Positions 28,079 to 38,291 are shown, counted from the stretch's first letter. The stretch is 64,000 nt of DNA from Sphingobacteriales bacterium (GCA_016699615.1 CP064984.1:2576001-2640000), one strand, 5' to 3'. The notes: a model not told the origin generated them from the sequence alone. Made by a program: numbers and translations.

Positions 28079-29347
28079 TTAGTATAAAGGAAAGTCTTCT
28101 GTAAATTGGTTGACTTTCTTTTTTATATCTAATAATAAATCTGTATTGTCTTTATTCTGTAAGATTTCATCAATCCAATCTACAATTTGCTCACAATCTT
28201 GTTCTTTAAATTGTCTTGTTGTAATAGCTGCTGTTCCTACTCTTATTCCAGATGTAACAAATGGTGATTTGTCATCAAAAGGCACCATATTTTTATTTAC
28301 AGTAATATCTGCAACACCCAATGCAAATTCTGCTTCTTTTCCAGTAATGTTTTTATTTCTTAAATCAATCAACATTAAATGATTTGAAGTACCACCAGAT
28401 ATTATTTGGTAGCCTTTGCTTAAAAATGCATTTGCCATTGCTTGTGCATTGTTGATGACTTGTGTTGTGTAATCTGAGAAATCACTTGTTAGTGCTTCGC
28501 CAAAAGCTACCGCTTTTGCAGCAATTACATGCTCCAATGGTCCACCTTGCATACCTGGAAAAACACCAGAGTTTAATACTTGTGACATCATTTTTAATTC
28601 ACCTTTTGGTGTTTTTTCTCCAAATGGATTTTCAAAATCTTTGCCCAACATAATTATTCCACCTCTTGGTCCACGCAATGTTTTATGTGTTGTAGATGTA
28701 ACAATATGGCAATGTGGTATTGGGTCATTTAGTTTTTTTGTAGCAATTAATCCAGCTGGATGTGCAATATCTGCCATAAGTAATGCACCTACTTTGTCTG
28801 CAATTGCTCTAAATCTTGCATAATCCCAATCTCTTGCATATGCAGACGCACCACAAACAATTAGTTTTGGTTTGTTGGCAACTGCCAATGCTTCAACTTT
28901 ATCCATATTTATTAATCCAGAATCTTGCTCAACGCCATAAAAAACTGGATTAAAGAATTTGCCAGAGAAATTTACAGGTGAACCGTGAGATAAATGCCCA
29001 CCATGAGATAAATCGAAGCCTAAAATAGTATCTCCAGGTTTTAAACATGCTAAAAATACTGCAGCATTTGCTTGTGCACCAGAGTGTGGTTGTACATTGG
29101 CGTATTCTGCACCAAATAATTGACAAAGTCTGTCTATGGCAATTTGCTCTATTTGATCTACAACTTCGCAACCACCATAGTATCTTTTTCCTGGATATCC
29201 TTCTGCATATTTATTAGTTAAGCAAGTACCCATTGCTTCCATTACTTGTTTAGATGTAAAGTTTTCAGATGCAATAAGTTCTATACCACTTGTTTGTCTG
29301 TGCAATTCATCGTTTATTAGGCTAAATATTTTTTTATCTCTTTCCAT
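28079..29347 (-). CDS. glyA: Serine hydroxymethyltransferase
   Basis: 422 residues. It interconverts serine and glycine with tetrahydrofolate and uses pyridoxal phosphate. The PLP lysine is in TSTTHKTLRGPRGG. Other signatures are GIELIASENFTSKQVMEA and NKYAEGYPGKRYYGGCE. The length is normal. It is divergent from the rpmI-rplT operon. FolK (2.4 kb) and the Pdx enzymes supply related cofactors. Confidence 0.97.
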   Translation of the reverse strand: MERDKKIFSLINDELHRQTSGIELIASENFTSKQVMEAMGTCLTNKYAEGYPGKRYYGGCEVVDQIEQIAIDRLCQLFGAEYANVQPHSGAQANAAVFLACLKPGDTILGFDLSHGGHLSHGSPVNFSGKFFNPVFYGVEQDSGLINMDKVEALAVANKPKLIVCGASAYARDWDYARFRAIADKVGALLMADIAHPAGLIATKKLNDPIPHCHIVTSTTHKTLRGPRGGIIMLGKDFENPFGEKTPKGELKMMSQVLNSGVFPGMQGGPLEHVIAAKAVAFGEALTSDFSDYTTQVINNAQAMANAFLSKGYQIISGGTSNHLMLIDLRNKNITGKEAEFALGVADITVNKNMVPFDDKSPFVTSGIRVGTAAITTRQFKEQDCEQIVDWIDEILQNKDNTDLLLDIKKKVNQFTEDFPLY

Positions 29348-29486
29348 AAAAGTATTAATTCAGTGTAAAAATAAAAATTACTTTGAATGAATGAAAAAAA
29401 CTTAACAGAATTAAACAAAAAGCAACACTAATAAATATTTTACACAGATTTTAAATTAAATCATTAAAAAGATTAAAAAATAATTG

Positions 29487-29494
29487 TATCTTCG
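29487..29494 (+). promoter_or_regulatory. -7 promoter element (TATCTTCG) of rpmI-rplT
   Basis: A seven-of-eight match to TAnnTTTG, 60 bases upstream of the rpmI ATG. The resulting leader of about 55 nt includes the pair CATTCCATTCTGAAAATGATAGAATG, which could fold and may serve ribosomal-protein autoregulation. Confidence 0.4.
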
Positions 29495-29554
29495 CATTCC
29501 ATTCTGAAAATGATAGAATGATATTAATCAAATAAACAGAAAAAAGTAGAGGAT

Positions 29555-29752
29555 ATGCCAAAGGTAAAAACAAATTCTAGTGCTAAAAAACGTTTTAAAG
29601 TAACAGGTTCTGGTAAAATTAAAAGAGCAAAAGCATACAAAAGACATATTTTAACTAAAAAAAGCACTAAGCGTAAAAAGAGATTAACACACGCTGGTTT
29701 AGTACATACATCAGATATGAACAATGCTAAGAAGTTATTAGTATTGTCATAA
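29555..29752 (+). CDS. rpmI: 50S ribosomal protein L35
   Basis: 65 residues, very basic, with the L35 pattern KTNSSAKKRFKVTGSGKIKRAKAYKRHILTKKSTKRKKRL. It is followed by rplT 87 bp downstream. infC, which usually precedes rpmI, is not here; the upstream neighbour is divergent glyA. Confidence 0.97.
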   Translation: MPKVKTNSSAKKRFKVTGSGKIKRAKAYKRHILTKKSTKRKKRLTHAGLVHTSDMNNAKKLLVLS

Positions 29753-29839
29753 TACAAACAATTTAATAGTATAAGGTAGGGCAAGCACCGATGACTATTT
29801 GTGAATAATTATTATTAAAAAAATTAAAATTTAAAAGTC

Positions 29840-30184
29840 ATGCCACGTTCAGTCAACTCAGTAGCAGCAAAAGCAAGAAAAAAGAAAGTCTACAAATTAG
29901 CCAAAGGCTATTTTGGTAGAAGAAAAAACGTTTGGACAGTAACTAAAAATGCTGTTGAAAAAGGTTTAACTTACGCATTCGTAGGTAGAAAATTAAAGAA
30001 AAGAGATTACAGAAGTTTATGGATAGTAAGAATTAACGCAGCTGTAAGAAATTATGGTATGTCATATTCTGTATTTATCAATAAATTAAGCAAAGCTGGT
30101 GTAGAAATTAATAGAAAAGCATTAGCAGATTTAGCTTTAAACCATCCAGAAGCTTTTGAAGCTGTGGTAAATAAAGTAAAATAA
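29840..30184 (+). CDS. rplT: 50S ribosomal protein L20
   Basis: 114 residues, with the signature PRSVNSVAAKARKKKVYKLAKGYFGRRKN and the C-terminal RNA-binding part YGMSYSVFINKLSKAGVEINRK. L20 is needed early in 50S assembly and in some bacteria represses its own operon. It ends in a clear intrinsic terminator. Confidence 0.97.
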   Translation: MPRSVNSVAAKARKKKVYKLAKGYFGRRKNVWTVTKNAVEKGLTYAFVGRKLKKRDYRSLWIVRINAAVRNYGMSYSVFINKLSKAGVEINRKALADLALNHPEAFEAVVNKVK

Positions 30185-30206
30185 TTGCCAAAAATTAATA
30201 AAAATT

Positions 30207-30236
30207 AAGACGTTTCATTTTGAAACGTCTTTTTTA
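30207..30236 (+). terminator. Terminator of rpmI-rplT
   Basis: Stem AAGACGTTTCA / TGAAACGTCTT with loop TTT, followed by a T tract, 23 bp after the rplT stop. Confidence 0.85.
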
Positions 30237-30302
30237 TTTGCACAGAAATCAATTATTTTTGGAATAAAATTTGCACATCTATCCAAGACTTAATTACATA
30301 TT

Positions 30303-31736
30303 ATGAAAGTAAAAAAATACATTAGCATACTCTTATTTATTATTGTTTGTCAGGTATCTGTCTTTGCAGCAGATAGAGTGTTTGATATTAAAATCCAAGT
30401 AAAAGGAATAAAAAACGATACAGCATTGTTGGCGTATTATTATGAAGCTAATAAATTTATTCAAGACTCAATATATTTTAATGATAAAGGAATTGCCTAT
30501 ATAAAAGGAAAGAAAGATTATGCAAATGGTGTTTATCTATTGGCTTTTCCAAAATTAGGATACAAAAGTTTTGATTTAATTATCAAAGAATCACAGTTTA
30601 GTATGACTACAGATACACTAAATTTTATAGCCAATATGAAGATTGTGAATAGTGCCGAAAATAAAGCATTATATGACGATGTTTCTGCTACAGTTTTGAT
30701 AGGACAAAAAATGGATTCTTTGAGAAAGATATATAATACATTAAAAGAAACAGATTTGAACTATTTGCCAGTGAAAAACCAAATAGATAAACATGCAGAT
30801 GAAATAAGAACACATAGACAGAAAATTATTACCAAATATCCAAATACATTGTACACATCATTATTAAGTATGATGTTGTCGCCAATAGTGCCAGAACAAC
30901 AAAAAAATGGAAAAGAATGGAAGGATACAACAACAACAGTTAGTTATATAAAAGAAAATTATTTTAATATAATAGACTTTAAAGATTCTTCGTATGTGCG
31001 TTCGCCAATTCTAAAAACATTTGTTCATCAATATTTTGACCAATTCATCTATCCAGCACCAGATTCTTTAATTATTTATGTAGATAAATTAATTGATAAA
31101 GCATCTAATGGTTCACACTTAATGTATAGATATGTGTTGAATTTATTGTATGAAAAGTATTCTAAAAGCCAAGTAATGGGCTACGATAAAATATTTGTAC
31201 ACTTAGCAGAAAAGTACTACCTAAGTGGCAAAGCACCTTGGAGCGAAGAAGAAAATCTAAAGAAAATTAAAAGCTATGTAGAAGATATAAAACCAACATT
31301 ATTAGGCAGTCCAGCACCAAATTTCTCATTCAAAGATTCAAATTTAGTAGATTTGAATTTCCATACATTATTGGATAAAAATAGATACACAGTTTTAGTG
31401 TTTTGGAACTCAGATTGTGGACATTGCCAAAAAGAAATTCCATTGTTAAAAAGTGTTTATGATACACTCAAAAACTTAGATGTACTAGTAGTTTAAATAT
31501 CTACAGAACAAACAGATACAACATTTAAAAAGTTTGTAAAAGCAAATTGTCATCAAGATTGGGTAACAGGTTGGGATCCAAATGGAACAAGTGCATTTAG
31601 AAGAGAATATAATGTAGTAACAACACCACGAATATTTATTATAGATAGAAAAGAGAAAAAGTTAAGAGCTAAAAATCTTCCAACAAATGATATATATGGT
31701 TATATTCAATTTCTTATTAGAAATGAGGAGAAATAA
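30303..31736 (+). CDS. TlpA-like thiol-disulfide oxidoreductase with N-terminal DUF4369-like domain, in-frame stop
   Basis: Reads from ATG 30303 to TAA 31734-31736 with one internal TAA at 31494-31496; 477 codons if read through. A signal peptide (residues 1-22) is followed by a beta-rich DUF4369-like domain (IKVQGIKNDTALLAYYY), a helical linker, and a thioredoxin domain with active site WNSDCGHCQKE. The stop falls after strand LDVLVV. The same frame continues with ISTEQTDTTFKKF and the cis-Pro segment VVTTPRIFIIDRK. The fold is incomplete without that part, so the stop is probably a sequence error. Confidence 0.85.
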
Positions 31737-31819
31737 GCAAGAAATGCACTTTGTTTAGATAGGGTAGTGCGTTCAATGTAAAATTTATATTAATATATTA
31801 ATTGTTCAAAAAAAAATGC

Positions 31820-31827
31820 TACCTTTG
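31820..31827 (+). promoter_or_regulatory. -7 promoter element (TACCTTTG) of rpsF-rpsR-rplI
   Basis: An exact TAnnTTTG match, 22 bases upstream of the rpsF ATG at 31850. It lies inside the longer alternative frame of rpsF (TTG 31802), which is therefore rejected. Confidence 0.65.
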
Positions 31828-31849
31828 CAACCTTAAATTAATTTATTAT

Positions 31850-32203
31850 ATGAACAATTACGAAACGGTTTTTATTACAACGCCCGTACTTTCTAAAGAA
31901 GAGTACACAAGAACCGTAAAGAAGTACACCGACTTCATTGAAAAAAACGGCGGCGAGCTTGTAAGCAAAGAAGATTGGGGAATTAAGCAATTAGCTTATC
32001 CAATCCAAAAGAAAACAACAGGGTTTTACACTTTGTTAGATTTTAAACTTGACCCACTTTTGGTGAAAAAGTTTGAAGTTGAATTTAGAAGAGATGAAAA
32101 TGTAATGCGTTTTCTAACTACTAAATTAGACAAACATGCATTGGCTTATTCAGTGCAAAGAAGAGAAAAACATAGTAACAAAACTCAAAAAACGGAGGCT
32201 TAA
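31850..32203 (+). CDS. rpsF: 30S ribosomal protein S6
   Basis: 117 residues from ATG 31850 (MNNYETVFITTPVLS), with the S6 signature GGELVSKEDWGIKQLAYPIQKKTTGFYTLLDF and ENVMRFLTTKLDKHA. It binds S18 on the 30S platform; rpsR follows directly. The operon order rpsF-rpsR-rplI is standard for the phylum. Confidence 0.97.
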   Translation: MNNYETVFITTPVLSKEEYTRTVKKYTDFIEKNGGELVSKEDWGIKQLAYPIQKKTTGFYTLLDFKLDPLLVKKFEVEFRRDENVMRFLTTKLDKHALAYSVQRREKHSNKTQKTEA

Positions 32204-32205
32204 TC

Positions 32206-32473
32206 ATGGCAACACAAGACGAAATTAAATTTTTGAATGCTCCAAAATTAGGAGAACAAAAGAAAAAATACTGTCGATTTCAAAAAAATGGGCATTAAAT
32301 ATATCGATTACAAAGATCCAGATTTCTTGTTGAGATTTGTAAATGATCAAGGTAAACTACTTCCACGTAGAATTACTGGAAACTCATTAAAATTCCAAAG
32401 AAAAATATCTCAGGCTGTAAAAAAAGCAAGACATTTAGCTTTATTACCTTACGTAACAGACTTATTAAAATAA
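32206..32473 (+). CDS. rpsR: 30S ribosomal protein S18, with a frameshift
   Basis: ATG 32206 begins MATQDEIKFLNAPKLGEQKKKYCRF. At the T run 32278-32280 the frame shifts. The normal continuation KKMGIKYIDYKDPDFLLRFVNDQGK ... YVTDLLK is read in another frame to 32473, and one surplus T explains it. S18 is essential and this is its normal operon position, so the break should be an error in the sequence. Confidence 0.93.
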
Positions 32474-32479
32474 ATAGCC

Positions 32480-32926
32480 ATGGAAATTATATTATTACAA
32501 GATGTTGACAAATTAGGGTTGAAATTTGACGTAGTGAACGTAAAACCTGGCTACGGAAGAAACTATTTAATACCTAAAGGTTTAGCTAAAGTGGCTAACA
32601 CATCAAATAAAAAACATTTAGAAGAAATACTAAAACAACGCTCTGCTAAGATTGCTAAATTGACTGAAGAAATGAAGCAATTAGCTGAAAAATTAGTTGC
32701 ATCTAAAATTACAGTTGGTGCAAAAGCTGGTACTAGCGGAAAATTGTTTGGTAGTGTTACTAATATCCAAGTTTCTGATGCACTTAAAAATCAATTTAAT
32801 TTAGAAGTTGATAGAAAGAAAATCCAAATACTTGGTGAAGTAAAAGAATTAGGTACATACAAAGCAAACGTAAGTTTGTACAAAGAAATTATGGCTGAAA
32901 TTCAATTTGAAGTTGTTGCTGAATAA
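32480..32926 (+). CDS. rplI: 50S ribosomal protein L9
   Basis: 148 residues. The N-terminal rRNA-binding domain has the family pattern MEIILLQDVDKLGLKFDVVNVKPGYGRNYLIPKGLA, followed by the long connecting helix and the C-terminal domain (GSVTNIQVSDAL). It is the last gene of the rpsF operon. Confidence 0.97.
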   Translation: MEIILLQDVDKLGLKFDVVNVKPGYGRNYLIPKGLAKVANTSNKKHLEEILKQRSAKIAKLTEEMKQLAEKLVASKITVGAKAGTSGKLFGSVTNIQVSDALKNQFNLEVDRKKIQILGEVKELGTYKANVSLYKEIMAEIQFEVVAE

Positions 32927-32948
32927 TATTTCAGTACCTAAATAAATG

Positions 32949-32977
32949 AAAGCTCTACATTTTGTAGAGCTTTTTTT
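32949..32977 (+). terminator. Terminator of the rpsF-rpsR-rplI operon
   Basis: Stem AAAGCTCTACA / TGTAGAGCTTT with loop TTT and a run of seven T. It ends directly at the ATG (32978) of the next open frame, which makes that early start doubtful. Confidence 0.85.
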
Positions 32978-33919
32978 ATGTCATTGACATTTTCAGAGAA
33001 TAGTTATACATTTAAGTACATGCTTGAAAACAAAATTCTCAAAAAAATAAAATCACTCAATCCAGAAAAAGATTATTGGGAGATTGTACAACTTTCAATT
33101 TGGTACGAGTTTCCTTGGGATTACAATAGAGCATTAGAATTGGCATTGTACAAAACATTTGCAGTACCATCAATATCCAAAATATTATTTCAATCTAAAG
33201 AATTTGAACATCATACACAAAAAAGATATGACGATACAGATATTTTATTAAGTAATATTATTGATTATGGTTTGAATCACAGAAAAGGGCAGGAGGCATT
33301 ACAACGTATTAATTGGATACACTCAAGCTATAAAATATCTAACGAAGATTATTTATATGTATTAGCCACATTTGTTTTTGATACAGGCAATTGGATTAAC
33401 AAATATGGCTATCGGAAATTGACTGCAAACGAAGAAATTGCTGGATTTAAAGTATGGCAAGAAATTGGCAAACAAATGAATATTAAAAATATTCCTGATA
33501 CTATTGAAGAATTAGAAACTTACTATAATAACTATGAAAAAGAACATTTTATATACAACAAAACAAATGAGGCAATTGCAAAAGTAACTGAAGATTTGAT
33601 GTTGGGTTGGTATTTGCCAAAATATATGTTTGATTTTGCTCGTCCAATTTTACATAGTGTCATGCAACCACATTTATTAAAAGCATTTCATTTTTCAGAA
33701 CCACATCAATTGTTAAGACTTTTAGTAACTGTTGCACTAAAAATGCGAAGTATTGTTGCTAGCCTAAATCCAATACAAAAGCCATTTTATAGAAGCACAA
33801 TGAGCAAATACAGGTACTACGAAAATGGTTACGAAATAAAAGATTTAGGACCAAATAAGTTGAAGAAAAATTGTCCATATCATGCTGTGCAAGAAAAATT
33901 AGCACATCTAAAAACTTAG
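32978..33919 (+). CDS. MpaB/latex-clearing-type oxygenase family protein (DUF2236)
   Basis: Up to 313 residues. The start may be ATG 32978 or, more likely, ATG 33020 (MLENKILKKIKSLNP), because 32978 abuts the terminator T tract. It has the pattern of the ER-bound oxygenase MpaB/rubber oxygenase catalytic domain: YEFPWDYNRALELALYKTFAVPSISKIL, RYDDTDILL, RINWIHSSYKISNEDYLYVLATFVFD (haem-ligand-type His) and a late ARPILHSVMQPHLL. Family members are b-type haem oxygenases or of unknown role. The substrate is unknown. Confidence 0.75.
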   Translation: MSLTFSENSYTFKYMLENKILKKIKSLNPEKDYWEIVQLSIWYEFPWDYNRALELALYKTFAVPSISKILFQSKEFEHHTQKRYDDTDILLSNIIDYGLNHRKGQEALQRINWIHSSYKISNEDYLYVLATFVFDTGNWINKYGYRKLTANEEIAGFKVWQEIGKQMNIKNIPDTIEELETYYNNYEKEHFIYNKTNEAIAKVTEDLMLGWYLPKYMFDFARPILHSVMQPHLLKAFHFSEPHQLLRLLVTVALKMRSIVASLNPIQKPFYRSTMSKYRYYENGYEIKDLGPNKLKKNCPYHAVQEKLAHLKT

Positions 33920-33940
33920 TTTTTTTGTATTAATTGTAGC

Positions 33941-34717
33941 TTAGAAACAATAGAAAATTTGTTGTTTCGGATTGATTTTTCGTAGAAATAATTCCAAAGC
34001 TTGTTTCATGTCTTCATCAAGTTTGTATATGATGTTGTCTGTCCAATAGTTTAATACATCAAACGAATTTGTATTATATGATGCATATTGCTCAGCTAAA
34101 ATATTTTTGTGTTGTATGCCATATTCAAGCGCATGATTAAATTCTAATAAAAAATCATTGTCTAATATTTTATTACTTACCCACGCAGCAAAAACAAAAG
34201 GTAAGCCAGTGTGTTGTTTCCAAGTATAAGATAAATCATAATTATAAACGTATTTATCAATAAGTTGTATACATCTATCGCCAATAACTACAGCAGCTTC
34301 ATAGTTTTTTATATTGTTTTCATAGTTTGGATATGCTGGCAAAAATTGCACTTCTTTTTTCCAGTATTCTTTAAATAATATTTGTACCAACAAAACAGAA
34401 GTTCTTGATTGTTCGTCAAGATATACAGTTTGTATCTCGTCAATAGGTACATTAGCATACAAAGAGACCGTTTTTACATATCCATTAGCACCAATACAAA
34501 ATGGCGAAATAATATGTGCATTGCTGAGTAATGGGATAATGGCAACAGGCACCAATCCAATATCTATTTTATTGTTTAATAAATGAATGGCACATTGTGC
34601 TGGATTGTCTTGTGATAACCTTATTTGATTTTGTATAGATGATGCTTGAATGCCGTATAAAAATGGCTTGGTATTTAGATATGATACAGCTGATATATGA
34701 TATATTTTTTCTTCCAC
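33941..34717 (-). CDS. mqnA: Chorismate dehydratase MqnA, futalosine pathway
   Basis: 258 residues with a periplasmic-binding-protein fold. Family segments are ISAVSYLNTKPFLYGI, DIGLVPVAIIPLL, YLDEQSRTSVLLVQIL, EAAVVIGDRC and WKQHTGLPFVFAAWV. The enzyme makes 3-(1-carboxyvinyl)benzoate from chorismate, the first step of menaquinone synthesis by the futalosine route. The menaquinone would serve the complex I encoded partly at 18-20.7 kb. Confidence 0.9.
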   Translation of the reverse strand: MEEKIYHISAVSYLNTKPFLYGIQASSIQNQIRLSQDNPAQCAIHLLNNKIDIGLVPVAIIPLLSNAHIISPFCIGANGYVKTVSLYANVPIDEIQTVYLDEQSRTSVLLVQILFKEYWKKEVQFLPAYPNYENNIKNYEAAVVIGDRCIQLIDKYVYNYDLSYTWKQHTGLPFVFAAWVSNKILDNDFLLEFNHALEYGIQHKNILAEQYASYNTNSFDVLNYWTDNIIYKLDEDMKQALELFLRKINPKQQIFYCF

Positions 34718-34734
34718 TATTAATAACCGTTACA

Positions 34735-37199
34735 CTACCAACTGATATGCAATTTTAAATTAAATCTTCTATTGGTTAGATAATTTGGAATTGCCCATTG
34801 ATTATTATCTATATCTTTTATCCATCTATAAGATAATGTATTGTATATTCCAATTATATTAAATACTTCAAAGCTTGTCCATATTTTATCGAATTTTGCG
34901 CCAAAGCTTTTGGTTTCTTTTGTACGTTTATCTCCATCAATTATTAAGTAAGAAAAGCCTATGTCTAATCTTCTATATGGTGGAATTTTAAGTACATCTT
35001 TATAGCGTTGTCTATCTGGTGGTCCAAATGGCAATCCAGTACCTACAACTAAATTGAAATGCACTTTAAAACTTTTATTCTTTACTAAATAATCTTGAAA
35101 ATATAAGTTAAAAAATAATGTTTGGTCTGTTGGTCTTCTTATTTTTCCTGGATATACAATTTGCGAATCTATGTCACCACTATTATTTGTTGATGTTTTA
35201 TAATAGAAATCATCATTCAAATTTTCTTTTGTACTTAAATAAGATATGCTTACCCAAGAATCTGTGCCTTTTACCAATTCTCCAAAAAATCTAACATCAA
35301 CTCCAGTTGCATAACCAGTTGCATTGTTTTTTGCAAAGTATCTTATTCTTATGTCTTCAATTTCATATGGATTGAGCTGCCATAGATATTTGTAATATGC
35401 TTCTGTTGTAAGTTTAAAGTTTCTATTTCCCCAAGCTTTAAAAACATAATCAGCACCTAATACAATTTGAGCAGATTTTTGTGCCTTTACTTGTTTGTTG
35501 ATATTGCCATCAAAATCTCTTAGTTCTCTGTAAAATGGTGCTTGTTGATACATACCTAATGATGCTCTTAAGGTAAGATCGGCTTTTATATTTGGTTTGT
35601 ACACCATTTGCATTCTTGGCGAAACTAAAAACTCTTTATTCACATTCCAGAAATGATATCTTATGCCTGTTGTAATAAATAATTTTACAGAATCATCTCT
35701 GATATTCCATTTGTGTTGCACATAACCATGTGTTCTTACTGATTGTAACTCAATAGTTGATTTTAATCTATTTTGAATAGTTATATAATTTCCAGAATAT
35801 GGTACTGCATATCCAGCTGAATCTATACGTGTCCATTCACTAAGCTTATCATTTATTTTTTCGTATTGTACAGTATTTCCAAACTCTAATAAATGTTTTT
35901 TAAAAGCTAATTTTCCGTTCCATGCAGTGTTGAACACAATAGCATCTAATTTGTTTCTTGCCCAATCTTGGAAAGTTCCAGCACCTAAATTTTCTTTTAC
36001 ATTGCCAAAATTATCTTTATTTGGGTCAATCTCAATTTCATCTAATGAATAATAACCAGTGATGTTGAATTGCTCTAATTCTTGCATCTTCCAAAATGCA
36101 GAATTTATCTTCATACTAAAAGTAGAATTTGGAACAAATTTGTATGCAATGCCAGCCATTGTATTGTTGAACTGTGAATTTTCGCCACCTTCAAAATCTA
36201 CTAAAAAACGAATAAGTTTATCGAATGTTCCTGCTCTTGTTTCTTGCAAATCTGGCGTGAATTTGTATTTATTAAAAGCATGATAGGCTAAAATTTCAAT
36301 ATCATTTTTGTTGTTTGGTTTGTAATGGAAGTTACCTTGAACATCAAAGAAATTTGGATTGTATTCGCCTTTTGCATCCAACGTGCCTAATAAGTATGCG
36401 TTTGATTTATAACGAACACCAGTTAGAAATGTAAATTTTTCATTTTTTGTAATGCCTTCTATATGTGCATTTACACCTAATAAACTTGCCATCACACTAC
36501 CTTTGAATGCAGTTGGTGTTTTATATTTTACATTTAAAACAGACGACATCTTATCGTTGTATTTTGCTTCGAAACCACCTGCAGAAAATGATAAACTTTC
36601 TACTAAATCTACATTGGCAAAACTCAAACCTTCTTGCTGTCCGCTTGATGTAAGAAATGTTTTATAAATTTCAAAATCATTGACATAAACTAAGTTTTCG
36701 TCATAATTGCCACCACGCACATTGTATTGTCCAGTAAGTTCGTTATTTGACTGTACACCAGCAAACGTTTTTACAATTGTGCCTATATCATTCGTTGGAT
36801 TTGGAAAATATTCTGCACTTTTTGCATCAAGTTTTTGTTCTGTATTGCCTTTGCTTTTAGATACAATTTCAATAGAATCTATTTCATTAACATTAGATGT
36901 CATAAAAACATCTACTTCTTTTTCATTTTATTAGAAGAAAAAACTTTTATGGTTTGCAATGCAAATTGTATATGCTTGAATTCAACTTCACAAAAATTAT
37001 CATCAAAATCTAATCTTAAGCTATATTCTCCATTTTCGTTTGTTGTTGTAGAATTGTTAGTTCCTTTTTGTATGATATTGACATTTGCAATTGGTAAATT
37101 CTCATTGTCGCGCACCAAACCTTTTATAGTAATTGTATGCTGAGCAAAAGTACTTAGAAATAAAATAATAAAACAATATGTGAAATTGAGTTTGAGCAT
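34735..37199 (-). CDS. TonB-dependent receptor with carboxypeptidase-regulatory-like domain, frameshifted
   Basis: About 820 residues when joined. The N-terminal part (37199-36912) has a signal peptide and a carboxypeptidase-like beta-domain (ITIKGLVRDNENLPIANVNI). The remainder has a plug with FAGVQSNNELTGQYNVRGGNYDENLVYVND and a large barrel ending in LKLHISW. The frames part in a five-base T run (36919-36923, five A on the coding strand) where six A restore ...NKMKKEVDVFMTSNVNEIDS. No DUF4249 or SusD-type partner is adjacent. Confidence 0.88.
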
Positions 37200-37211
37200 G
37201 AATAGAATAAA

Positions 37212-37865
37212 TTATATTGCTTTTAGGTTTGCAATGGTCTGTATTGGATTTTCTGAGTTAAATACTGCATTGCCTGCAACTAAAACATTGGCACCTGTGT
37301 CTATTAATTTTTTAGCATTGTGTAAGCTTACGCCTCCATCAATTTCTATTAATGCTTTGCTATTCTTTTGTTCAATTAATTGTTTTAATTCTGATATCTT
37401 ATTGTAAGTATTTTCGATAAATGATTGTCCGCCAAAACCTGGATTTACACTCATCATACATACTAAATCAACTTCTGCAATTATTTCTCATAAAAAATGT
37501 ATTGGTGTGTGAGGATTAATTGCTACGCCAGCTTTCATACCACATGATTTTATATGTTGTATAGTTCTGTGTAGATGTGTACACGCTTCTATGTGTACCG
37601 TAAGAATATCTGCGCCAGCATTTTTAAATTCTTGGATGTATTTTTGTGGTTCAACTATCATTAAGTGTACATCAAAAACCTTAGTAGATAGTTTTCGCAT
37701 GGCATCTATAACTAAAAAACCAAAAGAAATATTTGGAACAAAAACACCATCCATCACATCAATATGAATGTATTCAGCATCACTCTGGTTGAGCATTTCA
37801 AAATCTTTGGCTAGGTTTGCAAAATTTGCAGATAAAACTGATGGTGCAATTATCGTTGAATTCAT
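37212..37865 (-). CDS. rpe: Ribulose-phosphate 3-epimerase, interrupted by an in-frame TGA
   Basis: 217 codons. The first half has PSVLSANFANL, EYIHIDVMDGVFVPN and FDVHLMI (metal-binding His/Asp), and the second half MMSVNPGFGGQSFIE, EIDGGV and VLVAGNAVF. The frame is unbroken except for a TGA at 37488-37490 just after HTPIHFL, followed in the same frame by EIIAEVDLVC. It should be GAA or similar, so a single-base substitution is enough. Pentose phosphate pathway enzyme; all catalytic residues are otherwise present. Confidence 0.9.
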
Positions 37866-37885
37866 AGTTTCAAATATAAATGAAT

Positions 37886-38290
37886 TTATTGGCTCATTTT
37901 TAATATTTCTTCAAATTCTTCTTTAGTAATGTCTATCACAGAGAGTCTGCCTTGCTTTATCATCTTGATTTCTTGTAGATTAGGATTTGCTTTTATCTGT
38001 GCTAAGCTCACTGATTTTTTTAATTTTTTAAATGGTGCAACATCAACACATACCCATCTTTCGTCATCAGATGTTGGGTCTTGATAAGCTGTCTTTACTA
38101 TTTTCATGATGCCAACAACAGCTTTATCAATATTTGAGTGATAAAATAACGCTTTGTCACCAACTTTCATGGCTTTCATATTATTTCTTGCTGTATAATT
38201 GCGAACACCATCCCAATGTTCTTGTCCTTTTTGTACCAAATCATCGTAACTAAATACATCAGGCTCAGATTTCATTATCCAATATTGCAT
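37886..38290 (-). CDS. EVE domain protein
   Basis: 134 residues. The sequence YWIMKSEPDVFSYDDLVQKGQEHWDGVRNYTARNNMKAMKVGDKALFYHS is the classic EVE (PUA-like) start, and RWVCVDVAPFKKLKKSVSL is also typical. EVE proteins bind modified bases in DNA or RNA. It is in a run of minus-strand genes with rpe. Confidence 0.92.
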   Translation of the reverse strand: MQYWIMKSEPDVFSYDDLVQKGQEHWDGVRNYTARNNMKAMKVGDKALFYHSNIDKAVVGIMKIVKTAYQDPTSDDERWVCVDVAPFKKLKKSVSLAQIKANPNLQEIKMIKQGRLSVIDITKEEFEEILKMSQ

Positions 38291-38291
38291 G

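Noticed and set aside
31802..31849. Longer N-terminus for S6 from TTG 31802
   Set aside because: It would contain the promoter -7 element TACCTTTG, and S6 proteins start at MNNYETVF-type sequence.
37488..37490. Selenocysteine or read-through TGA in rpe
   Set aside because: The place is not a cysteine or redox site in the family and no hairpin specific to it was seen; a single-base error is simpler.
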